DNA from: Callaeas wilsoni
Lineage: Eukaryota > Chordata > Aves > Passeriformes > Callaeidae
Assembly: GCA_013398955.1 (NCBI GenBank)
Contig: VWPU01010305.1
Location: 186,001 to 250,000 of the forward strand
Direction: 5' to 3'
DNA: 64,000 nt
In this document: piece by piece, positions 37,691 to 51,000 of the stretch
Numbering within the stretch: position 1 is the stretch's first letter
Layout of the letters: the number at the start of each line of letters is the position of its first letter
Notes under the pieces: model-generated
Databases searched by the model: none
Seen by the model: the letters and a program-made list of their open reading frames with translations, nothing else
What the model was told of the DNA's origin: nothing
Program-made: the position numbers and the translations under genes

Positions 37691-40600
37691 CAAGAGCACT
37701 ATCTCACAGCCTAATCCACTCCCTAGGAATTTAAAATACCTACAAAAAGCACCTTAGAGATCCTGACAGAAGCTCCCAGTACAGTAGTAAATTTCCTAGG
37801 GCAGAATGCTCAACAAAGAGAATGAGAAAATAAATTTATCATTTCAATATCCATTAGTGGCTATCTGTGCTGCTGTACACACATTAATAATAAAAAATGT
37901 TAGGCTTATAAAATAAGGCATCTGCACATTTCTGAAATATATTCATTCTGTTATCAGTACCCAAACTTTATGATAGATCATCATGTAATTTCCTGAGTAT
38001 GCTGTTCCCTAGCTGGAGCACATATATACATCTGCCATTAACAGGAAATAAATATGTGCCATTTTGGCATTAAGATTCATGTCCCAACATGATATCAGAT
38101 CTTTTTTAATTTTTTAACTGATACCTTCAGTAAACCAGAATGCCTAAGGACTTGGATGATCAGATAACTGTTAGAAGCACATGGAATGAAAATGCTTTTC
38201 CTTTCAGTGTCTCACCACCATCTGGTACATTCTTTAGAGTGGCATTATTTCTACAGACTATTAATAGGAGCTACACACCATCTTGAGCTGTTTCTAAATA
38301 ATTAGCTCCAAAAGTCATATTCTTGGCTATATATTTGATTTTTTTTTTTTTGCCTCCTCAGACTGAAACTGTTCTATCTTTATTTTTTTTTCTTATATTT
38401 TCTTATCTATATAATGGTACTTCAAGCTGCTGTGTTGGAGTTTCTTAAAAACCAAATCCAGAACAAGAAAACCCCAAAACCCAACCCCCGACAGAACAAA
38501 TAATCCTCCTATTTTATTAAGGAGTAATATAGTTTATAAATGACAATGAGTTTTCCTCGTTTTTATATTACTACTATGAAATATGTTTACTTTTTCAATA
38601 GTTTACTTTTCTTTATCAAAAAAGTGCCCAGGTACCTGTGAGGATTCCATTAGGAATTCCTAACAGTATGTCCTCAAAATTTTAACTTTACATATCTATA
38701 TATACACACACTTTGCAATGCCTTGCAGAAGGCATTGTCCAGGATGTAAAAATAGAATAAAGTAAGGATTTCTTTGTTGGTTTTGTTGGTTTTTTTTACA
38801 TAAATACATAAAAAGCAGAGATCTTTCGCACTCTTGTTCAAGGTACTCAATGTCTTTTTACGCTTTGTATTTTGTGCCCTTTTCCTGAATTATTTAGTGG
38901 CTTAGTCATGTGGTGGGAGATTGTTTTATTGCAAAGGAGGCAGTTCCCCATGAGACAGATTTGAGGAAATTTTATTTACTTTTTAGAACTGTATATCTGC
39001 TTGTGTCGATTGAAAAATGTGTGCCTTAAATTGTATACATGAATTTATTTTCAGTTCCTCAAAGATTGATTTTATGAAGCTAGAAAATAATACTCTAGAT
39101 TATAAACATTTATAAATGTCTGTCCAGTATTCTGCTGTAAAATACAGGTCGATTCGAAGGTGCATGTTAGACCTTTCTGAAATAAGTCCTAAATATGTAG
39201 GGCTCTTTATTTTTAAAGCATTAGTGGCCACATAATCTAAATACTCTAATGTATCTTTGAAGTGATCCTATCTCTGTTAAGGTTGAATAATTCATAGTCT
39301 TTACTACCCTTGCCTAATAAATAAAAGTACGATTACTATTATTAAAAAATAATAAACTAGAAATTCACAACAGCAGCAAAACTGACATAAATTAACCAAT
39401 AAAGGCCACTTTCTTTTCTTACAGGAAAGTTATTTTTTAATCATCTTTGCACATTACTGTCAGTGCGCCCATTGACATCAAGTATTACACTCCATAGTAA
39501 TGATCTGAGTCCTCTATTACTCATAAAAAAAAAATCAGTGTCCAAGCTGTTGAAACAATTATCCCACTACAGAAGATTCCTATGTTCCCAGAGAATCTTT
39601 TAAGAGATGGTTGTTAGGAAAGCAAACAAAGACAGTTTCACATGCTCGTGGAACACCATAGAATTGGCAGGGATATTAACAGCTCAGCATGAATCATTTG
39701 TCCTTCTCGAGTGCTCCAAATCCATCACTCCACATGACAAAATTCACATTTTTATTGGATTTCTGCTTCTTGTAGAAAAGCTACATTTCCATTTTTGATA
39801 GATTTTCAGTTTTCAGAATAAGACTTAATTTTTTGTTATTGCCAATCTCCGAGCAATTTTGCACAAGCAACGTAAAGCTTATTAGTTTATTTTTGTAACA
39901 GTATATGCACATGAATGCAGGTTGCTGAGCAAAAGGAAAGAGGTTTAATTAACCAGACAGTTAATTGCTAGGACGATACCAATCTTTTGTTTGAAGCAAT
40001 AACATTTACATAATACAGCAATTCCAATTTTTGATCTGAAAGAAATAGTGCGAGCCCTTATTAAATGGTGGAGCTGCAGGGGCCCATCCTAAATTCATTC
40101 TCATCAAGGTAAATAGAAGTTTTCTAAATGGTTGAGTAAAATCTGACTCAGACAGGAGCACTTACGGTCACTATTGGGATGTATTTGCCAGGTAGAGCTC
40201 TAGTGCTAAAGCTCTCCAAAGCAGTCTACACTAATAAATATGTAGTTTTGGCAGTGTAATAAGTTTTTCTGTTCCTTTTACTGTTTCCAAACAGAGATTG
40301 TTAGTCTTTAAACCCACAGACTTAACTAATTAAAACAGTAAAATCTATAATTTAGACCTGTTTTGATCCAGTAGAACTCAGCCCTGAAGAATGCCTAAAT
40401 AATGCAAGGGGTACTTTCCACAGAAAGTTATTGACTTTTAATTTGGCTTTTCTTTTGTCTGGAAGGGGATGCAGGAAAGAAACATTTTCAGCTGTCTGAA
40501 CTGAGATGTCTAGTCCAGGGTCCTGCCATAATCAATATAGCATGGGGGGTGAATTGCTAAAGCAAATGCCACCATGGATAGGTGGGAGTGAAATGCAGTC

Positions 40601-42100
40601 CCAGATTATCCCTGCTTAGGACAAATTGCATTATTTTTTTTCCATCTCTTGTATGTAGAGATTTTTAAGAGAGTTTGGACAACTAATCAAGGCTAGTTAC
40701 CTGGATTACCTCCTTAGAGCGAGCTAAGACCATCTTTTAGGAGCAGCAGGTTGTTACTGACACCCAACAGCCCAAGCAATTGAGTTTGGTGGAAGAGCTA
40801 CGATTCCCAGTTGTCTTCCTCCTGCTCTGCTTGCTGACCCTGAGGATCACTTAGACAGTAACTGTTCACTCCTACTGGCCTGGAAAAACAGGATCATGAG
40901 CCATTCCTTGAGGCTCAAGTAAGGATGAAGAAGAATTTGCATTTAGGATCATGGCTGTGAAATAGGTTTGGTACCCATGCTGCTAAGGCATTAGCTCATG
41001 CTTTCAATTTCAAAGGAAGTTGTAAGAAATGCACCCAAGTGCTGGTGTCCTTTACAGGTTCACTAGATGGAATCTGTAGTCTTCAGCCCCTCCTTTTTGT
41101 GTTTGGTTTTTTGCACTTTGACCAGGCCTTAGCTTGCATGTGAAGTTTTGATTCTGATCCCAGTCCCATAGCCTCCACTGAGGTTGGTTCAGGTAGTCTA
41201 GTTTGCATGCTTCTCCTGGAGGAGTTCCATATTATTGCTATTCACCACCAGGTAGCCTTTATGCAAATTCTCGTGGGCACAGGGGCCAGCTGAAGCTGCT
41301 CATGCTAAACATGCTGTTGTCCCTGTTTTACAAGACACTGCTGACTCTGAGCAGGTTTGATTCCATATATTTCTAACTTCATTTACATCTCAATAGTATC
41401 ACCCCCCATGTGTTTGCACATTTCTATTCTTAAGGCTTGTCATCTGAACGCTACCTTTTCTCCCACTCCAGGCTCTTACATAGGAATACTTGTTGTCATC
41501 TCGTGATCTACTGAGCATTAATATTCTGCAAGGCACTATGGGGGTTGTGCTTCGCTGAGCACGTTTTCACCTGAAAGCAGTTTTTTAATATAAACATTTG
41601 CTTAATATTCTGTACATTTAGAGTATTTTATCTGCATCAGTGCTTTACTGAAAGTAATTTAAATTCAATGGGAACTGATTATGCATAAAGAATCAACCCC
41701 TTTCATAGTAGTTTTAATAAGATACATATAGATTATAAAATGCATCTGCCCAATTGGAAGAATATTTTGTGTGGATAAATCCATGTCCCGGCATTTAATA
41801 TGTTTCTGCATGAACACTAGATTGTGTATTTAAGGGACTCCTCTGCACAGCATTGTGATGTGCAGCTTTTTAAAGTTTAATTATGAGGCATCTGTTGCAT
41901 AATATTTTTTAAAATTGTAATAGTAATCTATTAAATAGTGTCTCACAGAAGAACTATTTAGCTCTTTGCTGGAAGAAACAAGCACTTTAGAGAGAAGCCT
42001 AACCTTTGCTCAGTCTTAGAATTGTCTTATTGTGATGGCAATCTGATCTCGCAGGTCTTTTGGAGCACACTTGGCCTTGCTGGGTTTGAATTGATGCTGT
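37691..42100. other. unique AT-rich non-coding DNA
   Basis: No supported gene. A/C-rich simple sequence lies at about 38449-38495 and a T-rich tract with GTTGGTTTTGTTGG at about 38775-38800. The segment at 39840-40110 is non-repetitive with several TTAATT-type motifs and is raised as a possible conserved element. Confidence 0.5.
38716..38737. repeat. 9-bp perfect hairpin, 4-nt loop
   Basis: CAATGCCTT (38716-38724) and AAGGCATTG (38729-38737) are exact complements around GCAG. It resembles a short stem-loop, but nothing around it suggests a functional RNA. Confidence 0.65.
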
Positions 42101-42140
42101 GTACAAGAAATTGTTGTGGATGCCTTGCACATTTGGGCAA

Positions 42141-42226
42141 TATGTGCTTCATGTGGTTTATGCATGGCTACTGTAAGGTGTTCTATATGCTTCATGTGGT
42201 TTACGCATGGCTACTGTAAGGTGTTC
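42141..42226. repeat. 43-bp tandem duplication
   Basis: Copy 1 (42141-42183) and copy 2 (42184-42226) are directly adjacent and differ at only two positions (G/A at unit position 4 and T/C at position 20). The shared core includes GCATGGCTACTGTAAGGTG. The overlapping plus-strand frames here owe their repeated peptide to this duplication and are not evidence of a gene. Variable copy number between individuals is possible. Confidence 0.92.
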
Positions 42227-42229
42227 ATC

Positions 42230-45200
42230 TACTTTTCCTCCTCTCTTAGATTAGATGCAGCTCTTAGGATAGAAAGACCTAAACTGAAAATATCTTTCAG
42301 TTCCTGTTGACTACAGATACATCCTGGATAAATAAACTGAGCACCTAAAGCATCTGTAGGGCTGAAATTAAACAACACGAATCACAAATCAGTACTCTTA
42401 CCCTGTGTGGTCCTGAGCTGCTGTCCTAAACCTGGGCTACTATTGGGTACTAAATAAATAGCCTGATCTTCAGATAAGGGGAGACCTCCAGAACCTCTAA
42501 ATTACAAGTTATATTTTTGATTCACATAGCTTTTGAAAATAATGTAAAGCTAATACAGGATTTGGTTCCTAAATTTAAGTATTCGAAGTTTGAAATTTGA
42601 GATTCTCTTTGTCATGGTGCCTGTGAAGTAGAGTTAATAAATACTTAAATACTTTAGACAGAGGTGTATTATTAATGTTCATTCATAATTAATGTTTACA
42701 CAGTTTTTTTAAGATTTAAAGTGACATACAACTGTTAAATATCACAATCATGGCAGTTCTACTAATGAAAAAGGATTACTTGAACATTAGAAGAAACCTG
42801 TTTTTATCCTTTCATTGTATAGTTTCATCATTGTAAATTTTAGGAAGTTTGTTTTAATGCTGCCCCAGTTGTTTAATGTGTTAAATTGTAGTGGGTAATT
42901 TCCTAGCATTTTGAACGTGTCTTTACTTAGAAATAAACTGACTCATAACTAAAACTCAGGAAAAGAAAATTTTATTAATGTACCCAACTTTAAAATCAGT
43001 TTAGATTTGTTACCCATTGAAGGAGATCAGCTATGAGTCTTCATATCTGAATGTTAGTCCAAGTTCTCGTGGATACTATTTTTATTTTCCTTTTCCATCT
43101 TCTTTTTGAAAGGAAACAAGTTGACTGATAGTTATGTAAACTGAACTATATGTTTTGATTGAGTAACACATATTTCTTTAAAAATACATCCCCAGTTTAG
43201 TTTTGGAATTTTTTTTTCTTTAGCATATGGTTATCTTGTGATAAATAATCACCTTATTGTCTTATCTAGAAAAAAAACCCTGTTAAACTCTGGTGCACAA
43301 TAGAGAAGTTGTATTTTGTGTCCAAATGAGCAATGAAGGTGCTTTTCTACACAGAGTTACCAGAGAACCTGTGATGAGAGCAAGGTCAGCGCAGAGTTGC
43401 TCTTGCACCACTGCTTGGTGGTGGTGAGTTGCTGGAATGACAGGATTAAGCCAAGAAAGCAGTTTTAATTCTACATGTGAGTTTGAAAGGAAGCAAATTC
43501 CAGGCTCTGTACGTAGGAGCTTTGAGCTGAACAGCTCTGGACATTCTGCAGATTTATTTGCATCCATTTTTTTCATGCTGTATTCAGGAGACTTTCTTCT
43601 CTTCTGAACAAGAAGGCAGAGGATGAAGTGAACATGCATTTTCACAAGTTTAATCTAGAATCATGTTAGAAATTTGGGGACCTTGCTCATCTTCTGAGAT
43701 TCACTAGGTTCAGATAAGCTCTTTGTGTATCAAAAGAGATGTTTCTTATTTATTTACTGTCTGAGCCAAACCTTACATATAGCACTGACTAAAAGCTGTA
43801 GCTCAAAATGGTATGCCAAATAACTGCAAAAATGTGAAATTTCTCATCTATGGCGAAAAAAATCCAAACCCAAACCTCAGATTTTTTGAGGACCTCCTAT
43901 TGTGTACTTTTTACTGTTATTTCTACTATAGCCATTAGCTCTTTTCTTTTCATATGATAGTGTTGGCTGAAAATGAATTTAACATTAGTTTTTATTGCAC
44001 TGGAGCAAAATGATATTGTATTAAAAATGTGAAAAAACACCACGCAAAATTTAAATATAAGAAACATTTTGTGCTGCAGCAAAGGGTGAATGTAATCGTG
44101 CAAATGAATGACACTCAGTTTCTTGCCTGTAACATTATCCTACAGAGTTCAGATATGGACATACATATAGTAATTTTCTGATTTAAAAAAAAAAATACAC
44201 AGAGCTGTTCCGGGGTTAACAAAATCTTTTATGGAATCCATAGGTTCTGGCCTGGATAGCAAGTTTTTAGATAAACTTTCTTTAATCAGAGCTGTGTATT
44301 TTTCCTGTGTGGCGGGGAAGGAAAGCAGCGGTAGCGTGTGGCTGTGCTGGTGGGGATGTGCTGGATCAGCTCAGACAGTCCGTGTGGGTCGCTCTCATCC
44401 TGTACCCGTGTTCTGTCACGTGTATCTTGCAGGCTGCAGTGCATTTGATGGATCTACACCTACTCCAGTATTGATTGCAAAAACTATTTCAGCTCACCAG
44501 TGTGTAGAAAAAGGCTATTTATTGAGGCTCTTGGCCTTTTTGCACTAACTACTTGTTTTGCTAATTAATTTGCATAGCTTCCATCAATATTTCCATGAGA
44601 ATTGCAAACCTAATTATTGTGTTTCACCAAGATTAAGTGCGGGGTCTGTTTCTTATAAAGTACCTTGTGTGGTTTTAAGGGAAGAGTTCAGTTCATTGTC
44701 ATCCAATTGTCTTCTCAAAATGATGGCTTGACAGGTTTTTAATGTCCACAGTTATTTATTTCAGGGCTAACTACTACTTCAGGCAGACACTTGATATAAT
44801 TTGGTGACCTAGATGATTATTTGTGTAGTGTTGCAAAAAATATCTCTGAACTAAGGACCGCTTGGTGGACGAACCTTTCTGTTTAGGTCAAAGATACTTT
44901 CTGTAGAGAAAATATTTAGTTCTTTCCTTTTCAGTCTGAGAGGATGGCAGATTAGTTCTCTAAAAGAAAAGCAGCTAAGCCTCATTCTTAAGGTTAAATC
45001 CACTTTTTAAGACAAGAAGCAAATTCTGCTCTCAGTGTGAATCCAGAGTAATATTACTGAAGACACAAATAATGATCACAAAATGTTGTTTTGTGAGAAA
45101 GCAGAACCTGGCCATCAAACACTAGGTAGCATGCAGGTGTATGCCTGTATTTTGTGAATATTTTTCCCATGTATGAGCAGGGAATTCATGGATGGGCAGT

Positions 45201-47215
45201 GGCAAATACCTCATTAGCCATGTGTATGCACACATCAACTGGCCTGACCTCCAAACACAGTTGTTTGCACAAATTTAATGCGTGCTCACAGATGCTTGTG
45301 ACCTGATTACTGAGCCCACAAACATAATGCACTTATGGGCTGTCATGGGTAGTGAAAACTGTAATGTCATTCCAATAGTAAAAACTGCCTGATTTCTTCC
45401 TTTTCTACAGGGAAACAGTAGGGGTTTAATTCAATTTCAGCTTTAGTTACAACATAAGCTTTGCACGAGGAGGCGTTGAGGTGGGCTTTTTGATAGCGTT
45501 TGTTGGTTTAGGCTCAATGTACAAAATGATGTTAGTTTGTTGTGGTGTTTTTTAGGCTGGTTTGGTTTTGTTTGGGTTTTTTTTAGCAAGAGAGTGGTTG
45601 ATGGTTTTGAGTTAAGAGAAAAATAAGGTTTGTGGGTTTTTTTAACCCTCCAAATAGAGCACAATGAGAATACCGACACCTAGAATTATATTTTAAAGGA
45701 GAAGTAGAAGGAAAAAAAAATATTCATGTGTAGAACCATGAAGAAGTCCCAGTGTAATAAGTAAAACTTAGATATTGAAATATATACCCAGAAACTTGAA
45801 TATTCTTTTATGAAAATGATATAAATGCTGTGACCACACAAAAGGCTGTTTTTCTTACATTAACTGAAAAAAAGTACTTATTATTGCTTAATATCTTGTG
45901 CATATGTATAAGAATTTGACAAGATAAAATATTAAATCATGAAAGTGTCTTTAAGACTATTATATATGTGCCACAAATAAATTAAAGGATAAATGCAAGC
46001 TTCATTCTAAAAATAAACTTTGTTTTTGACAATCCTAAAATAATAAGATGGTATGTGCAGTTTTGGTGTTTTGGGGACTTTTAAAATCAGTTTGTTTAGT
46101 AGCAAAACAGCTAGAGATAGGAAGAAAAATGCTTGCATGAGGAAATCCCCCTGGCATACACCACAGAGGTAGCACTTGAAAAGAAAAAATACATTGTGAA
46201 TATTTCAAACCTAAATAGAGAACACCAGCTCTTACAAGAATGAGGGAAATGAGGTAGAGGACCAAGTAAAATTTGTGGAGCCAATTTTTTACTGCTCAGG
46301 AGCATCACAAACCATTGCAGGAATTCAGAGGAGCATTTACAAAACCAAGTTCTAAAGAAAGAGTATGGTTAACAGCCAAATTCTGCCACTTTTTGAAACC
46401 TGACTTCTTTCTTGTGGCCCTGGATAACCCAGGAGAAGTGCAGCCAAGCATCATTAAACATGCAGTAATATCCAAGTGTCTGAGCTTAAGTTACTTATTT
46501 GCTATGGAAATTTCCTCTGAATCTATCAGTGTGAGTCAGGAACCTGTCCTGTGATGAAAAACAGCAAAACAGATTAGACAGGAAAGGAAAGACTGAAGTA
46601 TTTGAGGCAGCACTCAAGGCTTTGAGTATTCCCAGGCTCTTCATGCATTTTTGTCCAGCCTTACTCTTAGAGTGCAGACAAATAATGCTCCTTTGTTCAG
46701 AGCTGTTGCTTCACACAGCTTGATGATGGGAGTGAAGTCCACTTTTTCTTTCCTGTGCAGGTCTGTCCCGTGCAGGCTGACTCAGAGAACTTTGTAGAGT
46801 TCTCTATTAAATGGGAATTATTTACTGAATTTAATTTATTGGTATTGTTAGACTTGTTAGAAATGCTGACAAAACCAAGCCTTTTAAAATCTATAGCAGA
46901 GAGATGGAAGTAGCTTTTCAATGTGCAGCAGATACACATTGTCAGGTAATGAAAGAAACAAACTTAAAAGGCAGAATCAAATGTTGAGTAAGCTTTTGGG
47001 ACTATGACTTATTTAGTGGACATAAAAGGAGGAAATAATGCAGTGCGTTTCCCAGCTCTTCGGGGATGTGTACTCCTTACAGTTAGTGTGATAGCTGACA
47101 TTAAACGTATTCCATTTTTGTTGATAGAAAAAGAAGGTAATGCAAGTACATCAAAATAGTGTTTGTACTGTGAATAATTCTCATGGCATCCATAATGATG
47201 CAGGAAAGAAAGCAG
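42230..47215. other. unique non-coding DNA with a GT-rich tract
   Basis: No supported gene. A small CpG-containing patch at about 44310-44420 holds about seven CpGs and a plus-strand frame (44231-44548) without recognisable family. A GT-rich low-complexity stretch spans about 45500-45640; the minus-strand frame across it (45443-45679) is biased to Lys, Asn, Pro and Thr for that reason. Confidence 0.5.
45500..45640. repeat. GT-rich low-complexity region
   Basis: Interrupted runs of GTTTG, GGTTT and GGGTTTTTTT dominate the plus strand. Similar tracts recur elsewhere in this window (near 8960, 11600, 25910, 26110 and 38775). Confidence 0.7.
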
Positions 47216-47217
47216 CT

Positions 47218-47478
47218 ATCATAGAATCATTGAGGTTGTAAAAGACCTCTAAGGTCATTGATATACCTTTGAACACTTCCAGGGACGGTGATTCCAGCAC
47301 TTTCCTGGGCAGCCTATTCCAATGCCACACCACCCTTTCAGTGAAGAAATTTTTCCCAATATCTAATCTAAACCTACTCTGGAGCAGCTTGAGGCCATTT
47401 CCTCTTGTCCTGTCACTTTTTACCTGAGAAAAGAGACTGACTCTCACCTGGTACCTCACATTGCAGCCCTTCTCTCTA
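47218..47478 (-). mobile_element. CR1 LINE 3' end, internally deleted
   Basis: The plus strand starts with the CR1 terminal repeat ATCATAGAATCATT and continues as AGGTTGTAAAAGACCTC, AACACTTCCAGGGACGG and TTTCCTCTTGTCCTGTCA, all characteristic of the reverse complement of avian CR1 3' ends, so the LINE is on the minus strand. A block of roughly 70 bp normally present between the terminal segment and AACACTTCCAGGG appears to be missing, with the junction near 47262. The element is 5'-truncated, as most CR1 copies are. The 5' border near 47478 is where similarity fades. Confidence 0.9.
47240..47459 (-). pseudogene. C-terminal remnant of CR1 ORF2 (reverse transcriptase protein)
   Basis: The minus-strand frame that is open from 47459 to 47181 encodes [16 protein letters not shown] followed by [18 protein letters not shown], the conserved C-terminal tail of the CR1 LINE ORF2 polyprotein. 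ORF2 supplies endonuclease and reverse transcriptase; neither catalytic domain is present here, only the short tail beyond them. After LEVF the frame runs through the internal deletion into unrelated sequence, so the native C-terminus is lost. It is a dead fragment carried by the CR1 copy, not a host gene. It is the only reading frame in the window with recognisable protein ancestry. Confidence 0.85.
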
Positions 47479-47723
47479 TTTCTGTTAATCTGGACTTAGG
47501 GAACTCTTGAGCTAGACTTAAACTAAGCCACTTTGGTTTAGTTGCAGTCATAAATGGAAATGAAAGCAGACAAAGTTTAAGAGGCCCTAAAATTAGTAGG
47601 TTTTTGCCATTATTCTGTACTCTAAAAGAATACAGGAACATTTTATTGCTGCATTTCCGAATAGTGCTAATTATTTTTAAATTAAATGTAAAATTAAATT
47701 ATGACTTCACTTATTGCACTGTT

Positions 47724-48009
47724 ATCATAGAACCATAGAATGGTTTTGATTGGAAGGGACTTTAAAAATCATCTTGTTCCAACCCCCTGCCATGGGCAGG
47801 GACACCTTCCACTATCCCAGGTTGCTCAGAGCCCCACCAGCCTGTCCTTGGACACTTCCAGGGATGGGGCAGCCACAGCTTCTGTGGGCAACCTGTGCCA
47901 GCGCCTCACCACCCTCACAGGGAAGAATGTCTCCCTTCTATCGAATCTAAATCTACTCTTTTTCAAAATAAATCCATTACCCCTTGTCCTATAACTACAT
48001 TCCCTGTTC
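47724..48009 (-). mobile_element. CR1 LINE 3' end, second copy
   Basis: The plus strand opens with ATCATAGAACCATAGAATGG and continues through TTGGAAGGGACTTTAAAAAT, CCAACCCCCTGCCATGGGCA, ACACTTCCAGGGATGGGG and ATTACCCCTTGTCCTATAAC. This is a nearly complete CR1 3' segment in reverse, about 285 bp long. It belongs to a different CR1 subfamily from the copy 245 bp upstream, judging by its CCCCCTGCCATGGGCAGGGACACC block. Both copies lie on the minus strand. Plus-strand frames here (47740-47994 and neighbours) are antisense shadows of the LINE. Confidence 0.93.
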
Positions 48010-51000
48010 AGCCTAAACTTGGAATACCATTAACGTATTTATTTCCAATGAAATGCAAGCCAGTTTTGTTAGATGCCTCTCTAAGACCTAAAAAGACGTG
48101 CCACAGTGGATGCAGTATCTGTGTATACACATTCTCCTCACTGATTTCTCTGAGGTTTTTTTTACCCCTGGAATCCACTTTGGTTTTCTTCAGATCACCA
48201 CAAAAACTTGTAATGACACTTCTAAGAATTAGAATGTTTTGGAATGTCTAAAAAAAATCAATCATCTTCTTCTTGAATTTGTCTTCCTGTGACTATATCC
48301 TCCCTAAATCTCTGTTTCAAATAGGAATTTGATGAGAGTGGTATTTTTGTCTCTACTTACCTGTTTTAGGATGTTAGTGGTGGCATTTGGGGGGCTTTTA
48401 GAGGAAAAATATGTGCAGGGTTTCAGAAATAATATTTATAATGCATGAAAGATCCTTTCTTTTCTATTTCTTTTCAAATGTCAAGTTCTGTGTAAAGTAC
48501 AGTTTAATTGAATATATTTTTGTGAAGTTGCATTCCCACTGACCCAAAGGTTTGTGACTGTTGCAAAGCTGGAGCTGGATAAGCTACTGCCTCACACCTT
48601 GCAGTGGTAGTTAATAGCAGCAAAAGTGGGTGTGAAATAGTGTTTAAATAACGTCTTGCACCCATTTTACACTGGTACCAATGACAGTGAAATAAAGCTG
48701 AGAGCAGCAGAGAACGAGGCTGTGATTAAAATGTTCAGTAGTTTTACTGTTGTGGATGACCTTTCCCAACTCCTGTTATTCCATTTCACTGCTCCAAGGC
48801 ATCGTTTCTATTCATCTTGTTGTGCTTTGTGCAGCTTCTCCTAAACTTTTGACCAGCTGCCAAATGTTTTTTATCCATTGTGAGACATGAAAATATTTCA
48901 CCTTTCTATTGAGATTCTTGCAGTATAGAACCTAGTTTAACTTTCAAAGTCTCTAAAAGGAGGAGAAAAAGTTTAACTGGGATGTTTTCTAGATTCTGAA
49001 TGCATTCTCTGGCTCTCTTTACATGCGAGGTTTGAACATCACTATGTAACACAGTATGATTCCTCTATCACCTTCATTCTTTACTTGTTTGCATTTTCAG
49101 AAGATTCAGTCCTAGAGGGTTTAATTTTGGCAGTTATCCAAGCTCTCTTCCTCCAAATCATGGAAGATGCTGTTTCCAACCCAAAGTGCAGATTTCATGT
49201 GCTCTAAATACATATGAAATAAGTAATTCTAATTTTTTTAAAACAAACAAGAACCCCAAACCTCCACTCTTCACTGCAAATGCCAAGTGGGTGCTTTGAG
49301 ACCCTGACATGTTTTCACCCTCACTGAGGTCAGTGGCACAATAGGACAATACACATGGGGATCCTCCAGAAGAGCTATGGATGTGCCTTAGAACTCTACG
49401 GTGCAGGATTGTATCCAGAGCTAATCACTAATTCATTTTATATAAAAATGCTTGTGTCTGTGCAGAGCTGTAATTCGCCAATGTTATTTTTAAGAACTCA
49501 TTTCTCCATTTTGTCTCCTGTGCCTGGAAATTGTAGCTATGGCATTTGTGTTCTGTAGACAATTCTATGACTTATTAACTTCCTTTTCTTGAATTACCTT
49601 GCAATCTTTTCAAAGGCTGGCAAAAGCTGTTCAGATCCATAATTATATACATTTGGATTTTCATAATTCAAGAAATGTAACCCCCCCCCTTTATAGTGGG
49701 GGCTTTTCTGCACCTCTCCCTTTGCATTTCTTCTGGACAATTATAGAATGATTCTAGGTGTGAAGAAGAATTTGGCAGTTTTGATTCTTGCTACTATTTT
49801 ATTTGTTTTCTAAATCATTCACATTTATGTATGTGTATGCATCAGTTTCCCTTCAGGAGATTTAATTTACATATGTTCAAAGCCTTGTGAGTCTGGAATC
49901 TAGATAAAATTACTAAGATAAAGCTGAAATTTAATAATATTGTCAATCTTCTTTGTAAGCTCAGGACTTCTACTGACAGCATTTTTAGTCTGATTTCATT
50001 CTTCTCTTCTAGGTTTATTTTTGATACAGTTGATTCATTTCTGTTAGATTACTAACAGTATGCCAGGAAGAATGTGACTTAAATATTCCTTCAAAAATGT
50101 GAAGATGGTAAAAATCTGTCTTCATTGGTTTAATGCATTGATTGATAGCTAATATACTGTTCTTCAAAATTACGTGGGGAATATATACGAACTGTATTGA
50201 CAAAGTTTTATGTTCTCTTGAGTTTCTCTTTTTCATCCAAAGTTTCTTGTGTTTATTTACTTTGAAGAATGTTTTGCATACTAAAATCTGATGTAAAGCA
50301 GCATTTCTTTCTCTTTTGGACAGAAGATAGTCATATGATCCATCTTTCAATGCAGGGAACCTCAGCCTCCTTGTGTCCTGTAGGGCTGGAATCTTTGAGT
50401 TCCAAAATGTCCAGCCTTGCTTTTTGAATATGACTTTGGATATGAATTTACCAACTTAAGTTTTGGGAAAGGACATTAGTAAGATAATTATTCCTGCAAT
50501 AGTAGCTTTTAAAAAGTTTCCTAAAGTTTCCTAACAAATGTAGTCTTGTTTCTTTGAAATTAATAACTTTCATGTCCATTCTGCATCTTAATAGAATCTT
50601 TTCATCATATAATGAGCCATTAGTCTTTTCAAAAATTGTATGCAAATCTATCCTGAAGTGTTTAAACCCTCAGGAGCCACTAAAAGGATTTTGTTTTTTT
50701 TTTAACTAGACATTTTTGTGTACTGTTCCTCCAAGTGAAAATATATGAAATGCATCTGGGGTTTTTCCATCATCCAAGAGATACATTTCTCTAACTTAAG
50801 TCCTTTTCTGACTCAGGACATGGATCTGTGATCTTACAGAACCGAAGGACATGGCAGGAAGAGCCAGCAAGTCTGGAATAGGCTTTTCTGAGGTACTAGA
50901 AATATCCTGTGGACTCCATGGCACTTTGTCTATTCAGCCCCCCAGTCATACATTTCTTTTAGCCATTTCTGGACTTAATAGAAAAATTCCCTCTGAACAT

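Noticed and set aside
37196..37714. 172-codon plus-strand frame
   Set aside because: Six overlapping frames on both strands share this GC-rich block. Base composition explains the lack of stops.
39655..39760. ACCATAGAATTGGCAGGG, possible CR1 or SINE start
   Set aside because: Sequence after the first 12 bases does not follow the CR1 or TguSINE1 pattern.
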